A stretch of 64,000 nucleotides of DNA. It comes from Streptosporangium lutulentum. GTDB taxonomy: Bacteria; Actinomycetota; Actinomycetes; Streptosporangiales; Streptosporangiaceae. Where the stretch lies: the NCBI RefSeq assembly GCF_030811455.1, contig NZ_JAUSQU010000001.1, positions 5,270,001-5,334,000 on the forward strand, in the 5' to 3' direction. Position 1 is the first letter of the stretch. Each line of letters starts with the position of its first letter. A program made the position numbers and the translations under genes. Below are positions 16,858-35,800 of the stretch, one piece after another. Below the pieces are notes generated by a model. The model saw only the letters and a list, made by a program, of their open reading frames with translations, did not search any database and was not told the DNA's origin.

Positions 16858-19800
16858 CGTCACCGACGAGGGCGTCGAGCCGATCGCCATCGTGGGGATG
16901 GCCGCCCGGGTACCGGGCGCGGCAGACATCGGCGAGTTCTGGCGCAACCTGGTCGACGGCGTGGAATCGATCACCACCTTCACCCGCGAGGAGCAGGTGG
17001 CCAGGGGCGTGCCCGAGGAGGACGTCGACGATCCCAGCTGGGTGTCGAAGGCCCCGTACGTGGAGGGGTACGACCAGTTCGACGCCGAGCTGTTCGGCCT
17101 GACCGCGCGAGAGGCGGAGATCCTCAACCCGCATCATCGGCTGTTCCTGGAGTCGTGCTACTCCGCGCTGAACGACGCCGGAACCGACCCGGCGCGCTAC
17201 GACGGCGCCATCGGCGTCTACGCGGGCACCGGGGGCAACCAGTACCTGTGGGAGAACCTGGCCCGCAACAAGCGCGTGTGGGACACCCGTCACGGCATCG
17301 GGCTCGCCACCGCCAACTCGCCGAACTACGTGGCCACCACCGTGTCGTACCGGCTGAACCTGCGCGGGCCCAGCCTGACCGTCCACACCGCCTGCTCCAC
17401 GTCGCTGGTCGCGCTCCACCTGGCCTGCGAGGCGCTGCGTGGCGGCGAGTGCGACATGGCCCTGGCGGGCGGGGTGAACGTGGAGCACCCACCGGCGAGC
17501 GGATACATCGGGGTGGAGGGCTTCACCTCTCCCGACGGTCACTGCCGGCCGTTCGACGCCGACGCGAACGGCACCGTCTGGGGCAGCGGCGTCGGCGTCG
17601 CCGTCCTCAAGCGGCTTGAGGACGCCATCGCCGACGGCGACCACATCCGCGCGGTGGTGCGGGGCAACGCGATCAACAACGACGGCGCCGGCAAGGTCGG
17701 TTTCTCCGCGCCCAGCGTCGACGGGCAGGCCGCCGCGGTCGCGCAGGCGGTCGGGCTGGCCGCGATCGACCCACGCACGATCGGCTACGTCGAGGCGCAC
17801 GGCACCGGCACCGCGATGGGCGACCCGATCGAGGTCGCAGCGCTGTCCGCGGTGTACACGCGGGGCACGCGGGACCGCGGCTGGTGCGGCATCGGCTCGG
17901 TGAAGTCCAACATCGGCCACCTCAGCCAGGCCGCGGGCATCATCAGTGTGATCAAGGCGGTGCTGGCCCTGGAGCACGGGCTGATCCCGCCGACGATCAA
18001 CTACGAGCGTCCCAACCCGGCGATCGACTTCGACGACACCCCGTTCTACGTGGCGTCCACGCTGAGCAAGTGGGAGACCGACGGCGGCCCCCGGCGCGCC
18101 GGGGTGAGCTCCTTCGGCATCGGAGGCACCAACGCGCACGTGGTCCTTGAGGAGGCCCCGCGCGTCGCGGCCGACCCCCTGCCCGCGCGGCCCGCGCACC
18201 TGCTGCAGGTGTCCGCCAGAACCGCCACCGCGCTGGACGCGGCGGTGGAGCGGCTCGCCGGGCATCTGACCGCCGACGAGGGCCTCGACCTCGCCGACGT
18301 CGCCCACACGCTGCGGGTGGGCCGGCCCGCGTACCCGCACCGGGCCGCGGTGGTGGCCGCCGACCGCGCCGACGCGGTCGCCGCGCTGCGGGACCGCAAG
18401 CGCCGCCGCAGGGGGGAGTCCGGCGTCACGCCGCCGGTGGCCTTCCTGTTCTCCGGGCAGGGCGCGCAGTACGCCGGCATGGGCGCGCAGCTGTACCGGA
18501 CCGAACCGGTGTTCGCCGCCGCCGTCGACGAGTGCGCGGGCCTGCTCACCGAGCACCTCGGTCTCGACCTGCGCGACCTGATGTTCGGTTCCGCGCCCGA
18601 CGCCGACGAGACGCTCCGGCAGACGCGCCTCACCCAGCCGGCGCTGTTCACCGTGGAGTACGCCCTGGCCCGGCTCTGGCAGAGCTGGGGAGTACGGCCC
18701 GCCATGATGATCGGCCACTCCATCGGCGAGTACGTCGCCGCGACCGTCGCCGGGGTCTTCACCCTGGCCGACGCGGTGCGCCTGGTCGCCGCCCGCGGCT
18801 CGCTGATGCAGTCGATGCCGCCGGGCGCGATGCTCGCCGTCCAGCAGGACGAGTCGGTGCTGGCGGGCCGGCTGCCGGACGGGGTGTCGGTGGCGACCGT
18901 CAACGGTCCGGGCACCTGCGTGGTGGCGGGCTCCCCGGACGCGATCGAGGCGTTCGCCGAGACCCTGAAGTCGGAGGAGGTGGGCTGCAAGGCCCTGCGC
19001 ACGTCCCACGCGTTCCACTCGCCGATGATGGAGCCGATCCTCGCGGAGTTCACCGCACTGGTCGCCTCGGTGCCGCGGCGGGCTCCGAGCCTGCCGTTCT
19101 GGTCCAACGTCACCGGTGAGCTCATCACCGCCGAGCAGGCGACGGACCCGGGATACTGGGCCGACCACCTGCGGCGGCCGGTGAGGTTCGGCGCCTGCGT
19201 CGCCGGGCTGTTCGCCGCATACGGCGACACGCCGCCGCTGCTCGTGGAGTGCGGCCCCGGACGACAGCTGGCCGGGCTGGCCAGGATGCAGCTGCCCAAG
19301 GGGGCGCCCGCACCGCTGCCCAGCCTGCCTGCGCCCGGGGAGCGGAGCGGGGACGCCGCCACCGTCTACGACGCCGCGGGCACGCTGTGGGCCGCCGGAG
19401 TGCCGCTGAGCGCGGGCTTCGGCGTGGCGAGCCGGCGGGTGCCGCTCCCGGCGTACCCGTTCGAGCGCCGGCGCTACTGGATCGACGCCGACCCGGTCGA
19501 TCAGGCCGCCACCGTCCCGGTCCGGCGCCGTGGCCCGCTGCCGCTGGCCGACTGGTTCGCGGTGCCCACCTGGAGGCAGGCTCCCCCGGACCTCCGCGAG
19601 ACCGAGCTGGGCGACTGCCTGGTGCTCGCCGACGGGCCCCGCGGTGAGGAGCTCGTCGCCGGGCTCCGTGCCCGGGGCGCCACCGTGCGGGTGGCCGGCG
19701 CCGGTGAGCGCGAGGCGCTGCTCGCCGACGGGACCCCCACCAGGATCGTGCACGCCCTGGCGCTGGACGGCCCGCCCGCGGACGGTGGGATCACCGCCAC

Positions 19801-22249
19801 CTGGGACGCGCAGGAGCGCGGCTTCCTCGACCTGCTGGACCTCGTCCAGGTCCTGGCCGCCGCAGGAGTGGCCGACGGGATCCACCTCGACGTGGTGTCG
19901 TCGGGCGCCTCGGACGCCCAGGGCGCCCTGCTCCGCCCCGAGCACGCCACCCTCGCCGGCATCGCCAGGGTGGTCCCGCTGGAACTGCCCGGCCTGACCG
20001 TCCGCCACATCGACGCCGACCCCGAGGCGGGCGCCGCGCAGACGGCCGACCTCGTCGCGGAGCTGCTGCGGCCCGCGGACGAGGCGGAGGTGGCGCTGCG
20101 CGCCGGCCGCCGCTGGGTCACCGACTACGCCCAGGTGCCCTTGACCAAGGAGTCCTCCGAGCCGGGAGCGGTTCGCCGGGAGGGCCGGTACTTGATCACC
20201 GGCGGGATCGGCGGGATCGGCATCACCCTCGCCGAGGACTTCGCCCGGCGGTCCCGCGCCCGGCTGGCGCTGCTCAGCCGGAGCGGTCTGCCGCCGCGGG
20301 AGGAGTGGGACACCCACCTGGCCGTGCACGGCGGCGCGGACCGGACGGGCCGTGCCATCCTCGCGATCCGGCGGATGGAGCAGGCCGGCGCCCAGGTGCT
20401 GGTCCTGGCCGCGGACGTCACCGACCCGGTCGAGCTGGGCGCGGCCCGGGAGCGGATCGAGGCCGAGTTCGGCGGCCTGGACGGCATCGTGCACGCCGCC
20501 GGCCTGCCCGGCGGCGGCATGGCCGAGGTGAAGGACCGTGCGGCGGCGACCGCCGTACTGGCTCCCAAGGTCGCGGGAACCCTCGCCCTGGCGCAGGTCT
20601 TCGGCGACCTCCCGCTCGACTGGGTGGCGCTCTGCTCCTCGGTGACCTCGGTGGTCGGCGGCTTCGGGCAGGTCGACTACTGCGCGGCCAACGCCTTCCT
20701 CGACGCCTACGCCCGCAGCGCCCACGGCTGGCGCGCCCCGGTCGTCTCACAGAACTGGGGCGGCTGGACCGAGGTCGGCATGGCCGTCGAGGTGTCCGCG
20801 CCCGACGGGTTCCGCGCCGCCCGGGGCGGGATGGCCCAGGCGATGGACCACCCCGTTCTCTCCACCCGGGTGAACGGTCAGGACGGAGGAGCCGAATGCC
20901 ACGGGCTGGTGTCGGCCTCCACGCACTGGCTGCTCGACGAGCACCGCATCGGCCAGGTCGCCGTGGTGCCCGGCACCGGTCACCTGGAGTCGGTCCGGGC
21001 CGCCGTGGCCGCGTCCCTGCCCGCCCCGGACGCCGGCCACGTCGTGGAACTGCGGGACGTGGCGTTCCTGGAACCGTTCTCCGTCCCCGACGGGGGCACC
21101 GCGCAGTACCGGGTGGAGATGACCCCTTCGGCGGACGGCGCCGAGTTCCGGGTGGTGAGCCGTACGGCGGGCCGCTCCGCCACTCACGTGCGCGGATCGG
21201 CCGCGTGGGTCCGCCCGGAGCCGGCCGCGACGGTGGACGCCCCGTCGATCGTGGCCCGCTGCCGGCCGAGCTCCGCGAGTTCCGCGAGCTCCGCCGGACA
21301 CGAGACGGGTCGCACCAGCATGCTCGTCTTCGGCCCCCGCTGGGACGCGCTGGGCGAGCACCACGTGGGCCCGGACGAGGAACTCGCCAGGATCGTCGCG
21401 CCTGAGGCCGCCCTGGCCGACCTGGGGCACTGGGTGCTGCATCCGGCGCTGCTCGATGTGGCCACCGCGTTCGGCGAAGGCCGCGGAGAGGGCAGCTACC
21501 TGCCGCTCTCCTACGGCCGGGTGCTCGTGCGCGGGCCGCTGCCCGCGCGGTTCTGGAGCCACCTGCGGTACGCCGACGGCGGCGACGACGTGGTCTCGGC
21601 GGATCTGACGCTGTTCGACGAGGACGGCCGGACGCTGGTGGAGATCGGCGACTTCGTGTTACGCCGGGTGAACCGCGACGCCGTCACCGGTGATCTGGCC
21701 TCCGTCACCGGCGACCCGGCCGAAGGGACCGCCGCGACGGCCGCGCCGGCCACGGACGGGATCACCCCCGTGGACGGCGCCGAGGCGTTCCTCCGGGTGA
21801 TGGCCGCGCGCCTCGGCGCCCAGGTCGTGATCAACCCGCTGCCGGTGGCCGAACTCGCCGAACGGGCCAGAGCGCGGACCACCGACACCCTCGCCGGAGA
21901 CCCCGGCGCCGGCGAGCTCCTTGAGACCGCGGCGTCAGGAGACGACGGCGCCGTGCCCCGCACCGAACTGGAGGCGACCATCGCGAGGGTGTGGAGCGAC
22001 GGTCTCGGCGTGCCGCGGGTCGGCATCGACGACGACTTCTTCGAGCTCGGAGGCAACTCCCTGATCGCGGTGCAGCTCATCGCCTCCCTGCGCAAGGCCG
22101 TCAGAGTGAAGCTGCCGATGCGCAGTCTGTTCGAGTCCCCGACCGTGGCGGAGCTCGCGGTCGTCGTCGAACGGCTCCGTGCCGCCGACGGCGACGCCGA
22201 GCAGTCCCGCCCGGCCACCACCACCATCCCCAAGCTGGACCGCCGATGA
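16847..22249 (+). CDS. Type I PKS, KS-AT-KR-DH-ACP
   Basis: 1800 residues. KS 10-435 with Cys183 (ACSTS), His318 (EAHGTGT) and His358 (NIGH). AT about 525-830 with Ser625 in GHSIG and the HAFH motif (His724), the pattern for malonyl-CoA. KR with the nucleotide loop GGIGGIG near 1119-1125, Ser pair near 1265 and Tyr1278 in YCAAN. DH with His1366 in HxxxGxxxxP and Asp1537 in HPALLD. ACP with GGNS, Ser1738. The expected reaction is one malonate extension, ketoreduction and dehydration to an enoyl. The DH follows the KR, the reverse of the usual DH-KR order. The start overlaps the preceding gene by 11 nt, with AGGAG upstream. Confidence 0.92.
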   Translation: MTSDVTDEGVEPIAIVGMAARVPGAADIGEFWRNLVDGVESITTFTREEQVARGVPEEDVDDPSWVSKAPYVEGYDQFDAELFGLTAREAEILNPHHRLFLESCYSALNDAGTDPARYDGAIGVYAGTGGNQYLWENLARNKRVWDTRHGIGLATANSPNYVATTVSYRLNLRGPSLTVHTACSTSLVALHLACEALRGGECDMALAGGVNVEHPPASGYIGVEGFTSPDGHCRPFDADANGTVWGSGVGVAVLKRLEDAIADGDHIRAVVRGNAINNDGAGKVGFSAPSVDGQAAAVAQAVGLAAIDPRTIGYVEAHGTGTAMGDPIEVAALSAVYTRGTRDRGWCGIGSVKSNIGHLSQAAGIISVIKAVLALEHGLIPPTINYERPNPAIDFDDTPFYVASTLSKWETDGGPRRAGVSSFGIGGTNAHVVLEEAPRVAADPLPARPAHLLQVSARTATALDAAVERLAGHLTADEGLDLADVAHTLRVGRPAYPHRAAVVAADRADAVAALRDRKRRRRGESGVTPPVAFLFSGQGAQYAGMGAQLYRTEPVFAAAVDECAGLLTEHLGLDLRDLMFGSAPDADETLRQTRLTQPALFTVEYALARLWQSWGVRPAMMIGHSIGEYVAATVAGVFTLADAVRLVAARGSLMQSMPPGAMLAVQQDESVLAGRLPDGVSVATVNGPGTCVVAGSPDAIEAFAETLKSEEVGCKALRTSHAFHSPMMEPILAEFTALVASVPRRAPSLPFWSNVTGELITAEQATDPGYWADHLRRPVRFGACVAGLFAAYGDTPPLLVECGPGRQLAGLARMQLPKGAPAPLPSLPAPGERSGDAATVYDAAGTLWAAGVPLSAGFGVASRRVPLPAYPFERRRYWIDADPVDQAATVPVRRRGPLPLADWFAVPTWRQAPPDLRETELGDCLVLADGPRGEELVAGLRARGATVRVAGAGEREALLADGTPTRIVHALALDGPPADGGITATWDAQERGFLDLLDLVQVLAAAGVADGIHLDVVSSGASDAQGALLRPEHATLAGIARVVPLELPGLTVRHIDADPEAGAAQTADLVAELLRPADEAEVALRAGRRWVTDYAQVPLTKESSEPGAVRREGRYLITGGIGGIGITLAEDFARRSRARLALLSRSGLPPREEWDTHLAVHGGADRTGRAILAIRRMEQAGAQVLVLAADVTDPVELGAARERIEAEFGGLDGIVHAAGLPGGGMAEVKDRAAATAVLAPKVAGTLALAQVFGDLPLDWVALCSSVTSVVGGFGQVDYCAANAFLDAYARSAHGWRAPVVSQNWGGWTEVGMAVEVSAPDGFRAARGGMAQAMDHPVLSTRVNGQDGGAECHGLVSASTHWLLDEHRIGQVAVVPGTGHLESVRAAVAASLPAPDAGHVVELRDVAFLEPFSVPDGGTAQYRVEMTPSADGAEFRVVSRTAGRSATHVRGSAAWVRPEPAATVDAPSIVARCRPSSASSASSAGHETGRTSMLVFGPRWDALGEHHVGPDEELARIVAPEAALADLGHWVLHPALLDVATAFGEGRGEGSYLPLSYGRVLVRGPLPARFWSHLRYADGGDDVVSADLTLFDEDGRTLVEIGDFVLRRVNRDAVTGDLASVTGDPAEGTAATAAPATDGITPVDGAEAFLRVMAARLGAQVVINPLPVAELAERARARTTDTLAGDPGAGELLETAASGDDGAVPRTELEATIARVWSDGLGVPRVGIDDDFFELGGNSLIAVQLIASLRKAVRVKLPMRSLFESPTVAELAVVVERLRAADGDAEQSRPATTTIPKLDRR

Positions 22250-22263
22250 ACGAGGCAGGAAAC

Positions 22264-22445
22264 ATGACCGACGACCACTACCTGGTCGTGCGTAACGACG
22301 AGGAGCAGTACTCGATCTGGCCCGTGGGGCGTACCCTCCCCGCCGGATGGCACGACATCGGCTTCAGCGGAGCCCGGCAGGAGTGCCTGGACCACATCGA
22401 GACGGTATGGACCGACATGCGTCCGCTCAGCCTCCGCCAGGGCCG

Positions 22446-22449
<4 letters not shown>
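22264..22449 (+). CDS. MbtH-family NRPS accessory protein
   Basis: 61 residues. Shows the family signature: NDEEQYSIWP, then PAGW, then CLDHIETVWTDMRPLSL. MbtH proteins bind adenylation domains and are often needed for their folding and activity. GAGG sits 8 nt before the ATG at 22264. An upstream in-frame ATG at 22246 overlaps the PKS stop (ATGA) and would add six residues; both starts are plausible. The stop overlaps the next GTG. Confidence 0.93.
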
Positions 22450-31104
<8,655 letters not shown>

Positions 31105-31108
<4 letters not shown>

Positions 31109-32079
31109 CGGGTGTCATTCCCACGGACCTGGCCCAGCTCGGGCCGGTGACCGGGCATCTGTCCGGAAACGACCACACCACCGTCGTGGTGTACGGTCTC
31201 GGGCCGGACATGACCGACCATCTCGGCTGGGTGACGGCCCATCGCGAGGGACTGCGGGCCGGTCTGGCCGGGCACGGTGCGGTACTGCTCCGCGACCTGC
31301 CAGCAGACCTCGACCTGTTCGACCGGATCGTCCGGGTCATCGGCGGCGACCCGCTGCGCTACACCGAACGCTCCACCCCGCGCACGTCCGTCACCGAGTC
31401 CATCTACACCTCCACCGAGTACCCGGCCGACCAGCCGCTCCCGATGCACAACGAGAACTCCTACTCCGACACCTGGCCGGGTCACCTGTTCTTCTACTGC
31501 GACATCGCCGCGGCCACGGGCGGGGCCACCCCGATCGCCGACAGCCGGGCGGTGTTCCGCCTGATCCCCGACGAGGTGCGGGACAGGTTCGCGGACGGCG
31601 TCGTGTACTCCAGGGCCTTCCGGGAGGGACTCGGCCTGTCCTGGCAGGAGTCGTTCCAGACCGACGACCCGGCGGCGGTGGAGGAGTACTGCGCGCGGCA
31701 CGGGCAGACGTTCGAGTGGACCGAGGACGGCCTGCGCACCAGACACCACCGGCCCTCTCACCAGACCGAGCCGCTCACCGGGGAGCGGGTCTGGTTCAAC
31801 CAGGCGAACCTGTTCCACGTCACCAGCCTGGACGAGGAGGTCCGCGAGGCCCTGCTGTCGCTGTACGACGAGGCCGACCTGCCCCGGAACGCGTATCTGG
31901 CCGACGGCTCCCCGATCGACCCCGCCGACCTGGCCGCGATCAAGGATGCCTACGACGAGGTCTCCTACGGGTTCCCCTGGCGCCAGGGCGACCTGCTGAT
32001 CATCAACAACATGCTGTGCGCGCACGGCCGGGACCCGTTCACCGGCGCCCGCCGGATCCTGGTCGCCATGACGGCCTGA
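31105..32079 (+). CDS. TauD/SyrP-family Fe(II)/2-oxoglutarate dioxygenase
   Basis: 324 residues. Non-heme iron site: His115 and Glu117 in HNEN, distal His307 in CAHGRDP, and the 2-oxoglutarate-binding Arg in GARRI near 317. The HxE facial triad and overall sequence resemble SyrP/AsnO-type enzymes that beta-hydroxylate Asp or Asn, free or bound to a carrier protein. With an Asn-specific module in the same operon, beta-hydroxyasparagine formation is the best guess. The start overlaps the NRPS stop (ATGA). It is the last gene before the 32098-32147 hairpin. Confidence 0.87.
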
Positions 32080-32097
32080 CCGCCGGCCCCCGTGATC

Positions 32098-32147
32098 GAC
32101 GGCTGAGGACCTGACCACCGGCGACGGCGGCCAGGTCCTCAGCCGTC
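32098..32147. terminator. Operon terminator hairpin
   Basis: GACGGCTGAGGACCTG (32098-32113) pairs perfectly with CAGGTCCTCAGCCGTC (32132-32147): a 16-bp stem with an 18-nt GC-rich loop. It sits 18 bases after the hydroxylase stop and between convergent genes, so it can serve both strands. The rest of 32080-32235 shows nothing else. Confidence 0.75.
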
Positions 32148-32235
32148 TCCCGGACGTCGCGGGCGAGACTCCGTCACCGCGACGGACGGTCCGGAAACGG
32201 CGGACTCGGCGTGCAGACGGAGGAGGCGGCCGGGG

Positions 32236-32760
32236 TCAGGCGTGCTGGGCCGCCAGGTCGCGGTAGGTGCTCCGGACGACCAGCAGCCGGTCCAGCCGGA
32301 AGCGCCCCGGCTCCGCCGCACGCACCCGCTGCCCGCGCTCCGACCAGAACCCGCCGTCCGACACCTCCTCCTGCCCCGGCGAGACGAACTTCATGACCTC
32401 CTCGATCGCCGCCATCGCGATCGTCAGCGCCTGCAGCGCCTCACGGGGTTCACCGACCGGCACGTTCCCGGCGGTCAGGTCGGCCACCCACAGCCATTCC
32501 CCGGCGTCGAGCAGCCGCGACGGCTCCGGGCCGCCGAACGCCGGGAATCGCGCGGACGTCACCTCGCGTTCCGGCAGGCCGAACAGGAACTCACGCTCGG
32601 TGCCGCATCCCTGGCACACGCCGGTGTACCAGGAGACCGGCTCACCTCCGGCGTTCGCCAGAGCGCTCTCCCAGGTCGTGTCGGCCGAACCGCACTCGCA
32701 CGGGTGCAGGTCGAGGTACAGATGCGCCTCGTCCCTGCTCCGCGCCACCGGAAACGGCAT
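32236..32760 (-). CDS. Small Cys-rich protein, possible immunity or accessory protein
   Basis: 174 residues, not recognised. The N-terminal half has a four-Cys pattern, CECG (about residue 21) and CQGCG (about 49), suggesting a bound zinc. The C-terminal half is helical, with no signal peptide or membrane segment. The ATG at 32760 has GAGGGG upstream. It lies directly after the giant gene on the same strand, and in the same reading frame, separated by a TAG and 29 sense codons. Its position matches that of immunity genes behind polymorphic secreted proteins; that is positional inference only. Confidence 0.65.
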   Translation of the reverse strand: MPFPVARSRDEAHLYLDLHPCECGSADTTWESALANAGGEPVSWYTGVCQGCGTEREFLFGLPEREVTSARFPAFGGPEPSRLLDAGEWLWVADLTAGNVPVGEPREALQALTIAMAAIEEVMKFVSPGQEEVSDGGFWSERGQRVRAAEPGRFRLDRLLVVRSTYRDLAAQHA

Positions 32761-32847
32761 CGCAGTCCCCTCTTCCGTTCTTCCAGTCTTCCAGGCCGAC
32801 GACGGGCTGACGGGCTCCCGGATGTCCTTCCGGCGACGGCCGTCGCC

Positions 32848-35800
32848 CTAGTGGTTCCCGGCGATCTGCCACAGCGTCTCACTCGAGGCGACGGTACGGC
32901 TCTGCCCCGTGAGCTGTGCCGGAGCCGGGACGGGGTCCGCGGTTGCGTGAGCCGGCGGCGAGGCGCCGTTCTCCGGGCCGGAATCCACCGGCCGTCGACC
33001 GCAGACACAGGGCTCGCCGGGCGGGCATTCGCACGCCTCCTCTTCCGGCGGGATCCAGCCGGTGGTGTTGCCGATCCGGGCCATCCGGTCCCAGTACTCG
33101 TCCCTCAGCGCGTTCCGCGGGGCCGGTCGGTCCGGCATCGGAGCGGTGCCACCGTCGGGGCGGTTGAGGAGGGCGGCGAGACCGCCCCTCTGGGCCGGCA
33201 CCGCCGGCTGCCCGTCGTTCCGGGGCGGCACCGGCGGAACCTGGCCGCGGTCCCGGATGGCCCACGCCACCCCGCTCATCTCACGCTCGTAGTAGTCCCG
33301 TTCGCCGTTCGTGCGGGCCGACCGCCACTGAGCGACCAGCTCCTGATACTCGCGGTACCGTGACGTCGCGCACTCGTCCCGGCTGTCCGTCCGGGTCACC
33401 CACGACAGGGCACGGCGGATCACACCCTGCTCCGGCCGCTGCGCGGCCGCCGCCGGCCGCTGGAGCACGTCACTGATCTCGCGGAGCACCATCCGCTTCA
33501 CAACGTCCGGGTGGGGCCGTTCGGTGAGCACCATGTCGTGCAGGTACGGGAAGTCGCCCGACGGGGTCGTCGTCTTCGCCATCAGCTCCTCCACCCGGCC
33601 ACTCAACACCATCCGCTTCACCGGCCGGCCGATCGTGACCCGGAAGTAGTGCGTGGCGTGGCCCTTGGTCTCCACCACCAGCGTCGAACCGTCCGCGGAC
33701 CAGCTCAGGCTCTTGACGTCCCGGCCCAGCTGCGAGGGCAGGAGGTGCTCCACCGCCGTCTTGATCTCCTTCACGGTCAGGTTGGGCAGATGCGGCGCCC
33801 GATTGTCCACGACGAACGCCGTCCCCGGGCTCTGTCGCAACGCCGCCCCCGGGCGCTGTCGCTCCGACACCGAGCCCGCGCCACCAGCCGGCGCCGCGGC
33901 AGTGGGCGACACCGCACCCGGGCCGGCGGCTCCCTGGTAGGAGCTGCTCAGCCCTGCCGAGCCCGCCTGCGTTCCGGGGGCGGCGGAGGCGCGTGGGACG
34001 GACGTCACCGGGGGGACGACCTTCACGCCACGCCGGTCCAGCTCTTCGCGGACCCGGTGGTCGAAATCGCCCTCCTCCGGCGAGCGGTTGTGCAGTGCGC
34101 GCAGGTCGGCCCCGGCCTCGTCCGCGAGGGCCACCAGCCCGGGGGGGAGCGTGCCGAACGCCGAGGTGAATCCGCCGTCGGGCAGCTCGCTGCGCAGCGT
34201 GCCGTCCCGAGTGGCCCGGTAGTGGCGTGCGGTGCCGTCGGGCTCACGTAGCTCAAGGCTGACGTCGGTGTGCAACGCGCGGGCCAGCAGCCGGGCATGG
34301 GTCACCAGGCTCATCTGTCCGGGGGCGCTCGCCTTGGCGGTGAGCAGGATCGGGGTGCCGGGCGGCCGGCGGCCGAACAGGTTCCACTGCGCCGTTTTGA
34401 CGATCGCCTTGTGCAGGACGTCGGGAGGGATGTCGGGGCCGGCCCTCCCCTCAACCTTCGCCAGGGTCTTCGCCAGGGCCTTCGCCTCGGTGATCAGTGC
34501 GTTCAGATCGAGCGGATGCGCGGCCCCGGCCGCCGGTCTGCTCCGCCACAGCGCCCGCCAGCCGGGCCGCTCGGTGGTGCGGGTGACCTCCGGCTCGCCG
34601 AGGCTCCAGCCCCACCGGCGCCGGTCTTCGGCGCCACGCGAAAGCTCGACCTTCCTCAGGTCACGCTCGAACATGGTCACCTCGGCCAGGCCCGTCGCGA
34701 CGTCCTGCGCCTCGACCCGTAGGCCGGCCTTCTCGGCCTTACCGGGCTTCACGGTCTTCACCTCGGCCGTGATGTCGAATGACACCGGCACCTCGACGCT
34801 GGCGGCGGTGCCCTTCGCGAAGCGGCTCAGCTCGGTGCGATTCCCGTTGCTGACCGTGGTCTGCACGGAGACCTGCCAGCCTGTGGATTTCGACCTGCTC
34901 AATCCGAAGAGCTGTGAGGCCCGGCCGATGGAGAACTTCCGGCTCCAGCTGACGGTCCGCTCGGTGATGTGCATGATCCGGCGCACCAGGCCGATCTCGG
35001 TGTCCTTCCGGCCGGGGACGGTGACGTGGAGGTCCTGCGGCCGGGCCTTGAGGGTCACCTCCACCACCTTGCCCGGCTTGCTCGGGTGGGTGAAGCGGAT
35101 CGTCGTGGACCCCTCCTCCTCGAGCATCTGGCGGAAGTTGACACCTTGCCGCATCTCCGACAGGTCGCGTTCCAGCGTGGCCAGCGCCTCTGCGGCACCC
35201 TTCTCGCCGAGAAGCCTCTTGTCCGCGAGCAGTTCCCGTACGGCCTTCTCCAGCCCGTCGGTCCGCAGGTTGTCCACCATGAAGGTCTCCGGCAGCTTCA
35301 CCACCGGCCGGGGGTCGGGGGCCCGTTGCCGCTTCTCCGCCATCACCAGCTCCGACGGCACCAGCCGGGTCATCTCACCTGCCAGCTCGACCACGACAGG
35401 CTTGCGGGCGCCGTTCTGCTCCGCCTCCCCCTCGGTGACCTGACTCCCGCCGACCGTGATCGTGACCCTGACCGCATGGCGGACCTCGTCCAGGCCGAAG
35501 GTGGCGATGCGCTGCAGCTCGGTCCACTGCCGTGTTCTGGAGGCCGAACCGGAATGGCTGTAGCTGACCCCTCCCGAACCTGACATGCCGAAACCGACGT
35601 CGGCGTTCCCCACCGAACCTCTGGCGCCGACGTTGCCCCCGTACGACGTGCCGGACGACTCGGACGCGGTGAGCTGGTCGTAGACGTAGCGCTGCACGAT
35701 CAGGCCACGGTCGCTGTAATGGGCGAGCAGCTCGACCGGTCCGTCGCCGAAATCCATCTGCAGCCGGATGGCGGGGATCGTGCCGGTCCCCGCATCGGCA

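Noticed and set aside
13249-20725. Minus-strand open frames of over 1100 codons
   Set aside because: Shadows of NRPS and PKS genes caused by third-position GC bias; Gly/Arg/Val-rich nonsense.
32848-33100. C-terminal toxin domain of the giant protein
   Set aside because: Only a Cys cluster and a half LysM are visible; no nuclease, deaminase or ADP-ribosyltransferase motif.
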